From: Euglena gracilis
Lineage: Eukaryota > Euglenida > Euglenophyceae > Euglenales
Direction: 5' to 3'
Assembly: GCA_039621445.1 (NCBI GenBank)
Contig: CP154956.1
Coordinates: 16,471,508 to 16,535,507 of the forward strand
Length of the DNA: 64,000 nt
Shown: positions 61,761-64,000 of the stretch, piece by piece
Layout of the letters: each line of letters begins with the position of its first letter
Position numbering within the stretch: the first letter of the stretch is position 1
The notes under the pieces: generated by a model
Databases searched by the model: none
What the model was told of the DNA's origin: nothing
The model's input: the letters and a program-made list of their open reading frames with translations, nothing else
Position numbers and translations under genes: made by a program

Positions 61761-61905
61761 AGACACCTCGGGCTCCGCACTTTGCCCTTGTGAGGCCAGA
61801 TTGTGCACTGAAATTAGGGGGGCCAGGGCATTTTCCAGGGGACCTTGGGCACCAAGTCGTTGATAGTGGGCTGTAAAAGCCTCCACCCCCCTCCACTGGC
61901 CAATT
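61518..61905 (-). CDS. DIRS-C recombinase C-terminus with Tyr nucleophile and basic tail
   Basis: In the frame next to the main recombinase ORF: EVCEIGQWRGVEAFTAHYQR (Tyr near 61,863), then NALAPLISVHNLASQGQS, a charged linker and KRKFVFKSPQSENGGQGG, ending with basic KKPRRQ and a short tail to the stop at 61,518. The tail may be a nuclear localisation signal. Joining to 61,906-63,024 needs one frame change near 61,900-61,920. Confidence 0.8.
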
Positions 61906-63024
61906 TCACAAACTTCTTTGGGCAGAAAGGCCCAATTTTTTGAGCAAACCAACTCCAGCCCCTCTGGTGGAGTGTGCCCCCCACACCTGCGGGGGTACCC
62001 CATGTTGAGATAAAAAATTTTTGGTTATTGAAGCAATGGTATCAGCACTTATGGCTTTGAAGGGGGGTTTTAGTGAAATCAGAAGGGGACCCCCAGGCTC
62101 TACGTTAAATCGGGTTGCAGCCACATAAGCCATCATTAAATGAAAGGGACTTATCTGTGGGCACTTTGTAAGTGAAACAACTCTCTCCCATTTATGGAAT
62201 TTCTGGCCTTTACGCTTAATTTTAATGTAGGGCGCCTTGCCCAACACACTGGTGGTTCGTTTGATTCTCTCCAAATCAGAAGACCGATATAAACAGAGAA
62301 TTCTGGAGCAAAAAATCAGCTGTGTGCGCAATGTGCATACATCAGATGGAAAGGGGGCTTGGGCCAGCCCCAGGAAGATTGGGAGGGGATCCCAAAAAGC
62401 GCCATATTTTTCCAGATTTTGATTCCAAAGCCTCTTGTAAGGGGCCAACATGGTGTGGAATCTCAAACCACCAAACCCAGGAATTAAAAGCATAGCACTG
62501 TAGGCATTACGTGCCTGGGCCTTGGAAAACTGAAATAACTGTACTAAAGCGTCAGCCACTTGGTCAGTTGTGGCTTGAGGGGGGGGTATCCCCATTTTGT
62601 CCAAAATAACCCATAATAATGCAAAGGAACTCTGATACCGCTTGAAACTGGGGTTTCTCCCCAGGAAATCCTGAATGGATTTATTCTGTATTTGTTTCCC
62701 CTCCAATATTTTCCTGAGCAAATCATGCAAAGGAGGGGCCATCTGGGGGGTGGCATTTTTTCCGCCCTGCAATTGGTGAACATGCCCTTGTAAGGGGTGA
62801 TCTTCAGGCAGGGGGTGCCTGGCACTTTCATCTTTATTAATTGGGGCCACCATGTGGCAGAATCCCAAAAGGGGGTGACCATCAAAACTTTGGTCTGGGG
62901 AAACATTCTCAATCGTGGGAGAAATTTCTGAATGATTGACCAAGGGGGGTTTGCATAAAGTCCCCCCATGTTGTCCAGGGGACATTGGAGGGCCTCCACT
63001 GCCCTGGCCTCCCAGTGGGGCCAC
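61906..63024 (-). CDS. DIRS-C tyrosine recombinase, main ORF
   Basis: A 372-codon frame. After a lead overlapping the NPPW domain it has SFDGHPLLGFCHMVAPINKD, IQDFLGRNPSFKRYQSSFAL (core-binding side), ARNAYSAMLLIPGFGGLRF, then the catalytic domain: CSRILCLYRSSDLERIKRT (Arg), AISADTIASITKNFL and WGAHSTRGAGVGLLKKLGL (H-x2-R). The frame is lost just before the Tyr segment. The start is uncertain because the frame begins inside the overlapping domain. It is the most complete DIRS recombinase in the window. Confidence 0.9.
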   Translation of the reverse strand: MAPLGGQGSGGPPMSPGQHGGTLCKPPLVNHSEISPTIENVSPDQSFDGHPLLGFCHMVAPINKDESARHPLPEDHPLQGHVHQLQGGKNATPQMAPPLHDLLRKILEGKQIQNKSIQDFLGRNPSFKRYQSSFALLWVILDKMGIPPPQATTDQVADALVQLFQFSKAQARNAYSAMLLIPGFGGLRFHTMLAPYKRLWNQNLEKYGAFWDPLPIFLGLAQAPFPSDVCTLRTQLIFCSRILCLYRSSDLERIKRTTSVLGKAPYIKIKRKGQKFHKWERVVSLTKCPQISPFHLMMAYVAATRFNVEPGGPLLISLKPPFKAISADTIASITKNFLSQHGVPPQVWGAHSTRGAGVGLLKKLGLSAQRSL

Positions 63025-63068
63025 CTGGCTACAAAATTGGGCAGTTTTTTTGTTGCCTGGGGAGGCAA
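62544..63068 (-). CDS. DIRS-C NPPW (Dam-like) domain
   Basis: Frame with KLPNFVARWPHWEARAVEAL, DNMGGLYANPPWSIIQKFL, VLMVTPFWDSATWWPQLIKM. It overlaps the recombinase ORF (61,906-63,024) in a -1 relation, the same relation as in copy B. An A run near 63,045 separates it from RNase H. Confidence 0.65.
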   Translation of the reverse strand: MPPQATKKLPNFVARWPHWEARAVEALQCPLDNMGGLYANPPWSIIQKFLPRLRMFPQTKVLMVTPFWDSATWWPQLIKMKVPGTPCLKITPYKGMFTNCRAEKMPPPRWPLLCMICSGKYWRGNKYRINPFRISWGETPVSSGIRVPLHYYGLFWTKWGYPPLKPQLTKWLTL

Positions 63069-63078
63069 ATAAGTCTGT

Positions 63079-64000
63079 TTACAAATTTATGAAACCTTTG
63101 AAATGCTGCCTTAGCCATTGAAAGAGCTGGGGGTCCAGTGAGTAATCCCCCCTGTCTGACTCCCATCTGCTTATGGGGTCTGCCAAGCATTCCTGTGAAG
63201 GAACCCAATTTACTTGTAGATTCAAACTTTTTTCTATGCACCATTTGAAAAATGGCCTTAGAAGGCTGTTGAAAGGGTCCTTTCTGCCCCCCCCTTTTGT
63301 CAGGTAATAATAGATTACCTGATTGTCCACTGAAAGGGACACTGTTTCCCCAGGTCTGCTGAGACTTTTCACTGTGTTGATGGCTGCACGTAATTCTTTT
63401 ACGTTGATATGCAAAATGGAGTTTTCTCTCCAAAACTCCTGGACAATTTCTCCTGTGTGGATGTCCAGCCCCCCCCAGGCATGGGTGCTGCTGTCTGAAT
63501 GCAACTCCCTTGTTGCATTTTGGGGGAAAGGTCTGCCCCCCCAGGTGTCCAACAGATTTTTTATTTCCCTCAGTTGGGCTTTTATGTCCTTTGAAATAGC
63601 ATGCTTTGAATCCCATGGGGCTGCAGATTTGGTGACCAAAAAATTTTGTTAGGGAGTCTGTGAAAGCCCTTAAGAAGGGCAGGGCCATGAGGTTGCACCT
63701 GATTTGGCCCAAAATGGCAGCTAACTGCCTTTTCGACATGAAATCCTTTTTCACTATTTTTCCCAGCTCCTTTTTTATTGTTTTCACCTTCTGGGGGGGA
63801 ATTTGCAATTTTCCCTCTTGGAAATTTAACTGGAAGCCCAAATGGTTTTCAACTTGTGTGGGTTCTAGGGCTGATTTTTTGACATTTATTTTGAACCCTG
63901 AATCGATTAGGTCTCTGACAACCTTGTTCAGGTGTTTTTGCAAAATATTTTTGGTGGGGGCAACCAATAAAACGTCGTCCAGGTAAATAAAAACCTGGAT
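63079..64000 (-). pseudogene. DIRS-C reverse transcriptase (C-terminal part) and RNase H
   Basis: At the edge the strand reads IQVFIYLDDVLLVAPT, with an intact YLDD box. It continues FKINVKKSALEPTQVENHLG, SKRQLAAILGQIRCNLMALP to about 63,650. The RNase H follows in another frame (63,639-63,079): SDSSTHAWGGLDIHTGE, HINVKELRAAINTVKSLSRP, VSLSVDNQVIYYYLTKGGG, WVPSQECLADPISRWES. One frameshift near 63,645 separates them. Confidence 0.88.

Larger units (their letters stand above)
61464..64000 (-). mobile_element. DIRS-like retroelement, copy C (continues past the window)
   Basis: Minus-strand element from the RT catalytic box at the window edge to its terminal repeat at 61,464. RT/RNase H, NPPW domain, recombinase and basic tail are all present. 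It has the fewest breaks of the three recombinases (one frameshift). Upstream Gag and left ITR lie outside the window. Confidence 0.9.

Overview
The window is eukaryotic, repeat-dense DNA. I found no tRNA or rRNA gene, no bacterial operon and no host gene I could support. Almost everything readable is retrotransposon: several Ty3/gypsy chromoviruses (chromodomain integrases), three tyrosine-recombinase (DIRS-like) retroelements with inverted terminal repeats, a tRNA-like SINE and small inverted-repeat (MITE-like) elements. Long G or C homopolymers recur throughout. Chromoviruses together with DIRS elements and a retrotransposon-borne cytosine methyltransferase suggest an alga or other protist, but the sequence does not let me name the organism.

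Layout. 0-2.1 kb: two inverted copies of a GC-rich MITE-like element flank a broken antisense DIRS recombinase fragment. 2.3-5.1 kb: internally deleted gypsy family 1, minus strand. 5.1-10.1 kb: spacer plus a broken minus-strand Gag with an SR-rich tail. 10.15-10.66 kb: two adjacent MITE-like elements. 10.7-12.9 kb: Pro-rich and Cys-rich ORFs of unknown family 'U', minus. 13.3-16.1 kb: gypsy family 2 pol, minus. 16.1-18.1 kb: gypsy 1 RT/RNase H, minus, with a 491-bp tandem duplication. 18.1-22.1 kb: gypsy 1, plus, head to head with the previous copy. 22.2-27.1 kb: family U, plus. 28.3-32.9 kb: DIRS copy A, carrying a SINE. 32.9-56.7 kb: a giant LTR retrotransposon. 57.3-61.5 kb: DIRS copy B, plus. 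61.5-64 kb: DIRS copy C, minus, running off the right edge.

The centrepiece is the giant LTR element at 32,935-56,684. It has about 3.9-4.0 kb LTRs starting TG and ending CA, a CTTG target duplication, a polypurine tract directly before the 3' LTR, and about 2% LTR divergence in a 360-bp sample counted by eye. Its internal order is Gag (leader, coiled coil, capsid, CCHC knuckle), a C5-cytosine DNA methyltransferase, aspartic protease, RT, RNase H, chromodomain integrase, and a third ORF with another CCHC knuckle and a Gly-Lys tract. A 5.4-kb chromovirus remnant (element N) is nested in its 5' LTR with its own CAGGAG target duplication. N carries a 922-codon post-integrase ORF ending in an NPPW (Dam-like) domain, which the DIRS copies also encode between RNase H and recombinase.

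The insertions can be ordered. DIRS elements landed in or beside one another, the giant element inserted at the end of DIRS A, and N inserted in its LTR. Most coding regions carry frameshifts or stops, so the locus is a decaying nest. The methyltransferase and the recurrent post-integrase ORFs are the most interesting biology.
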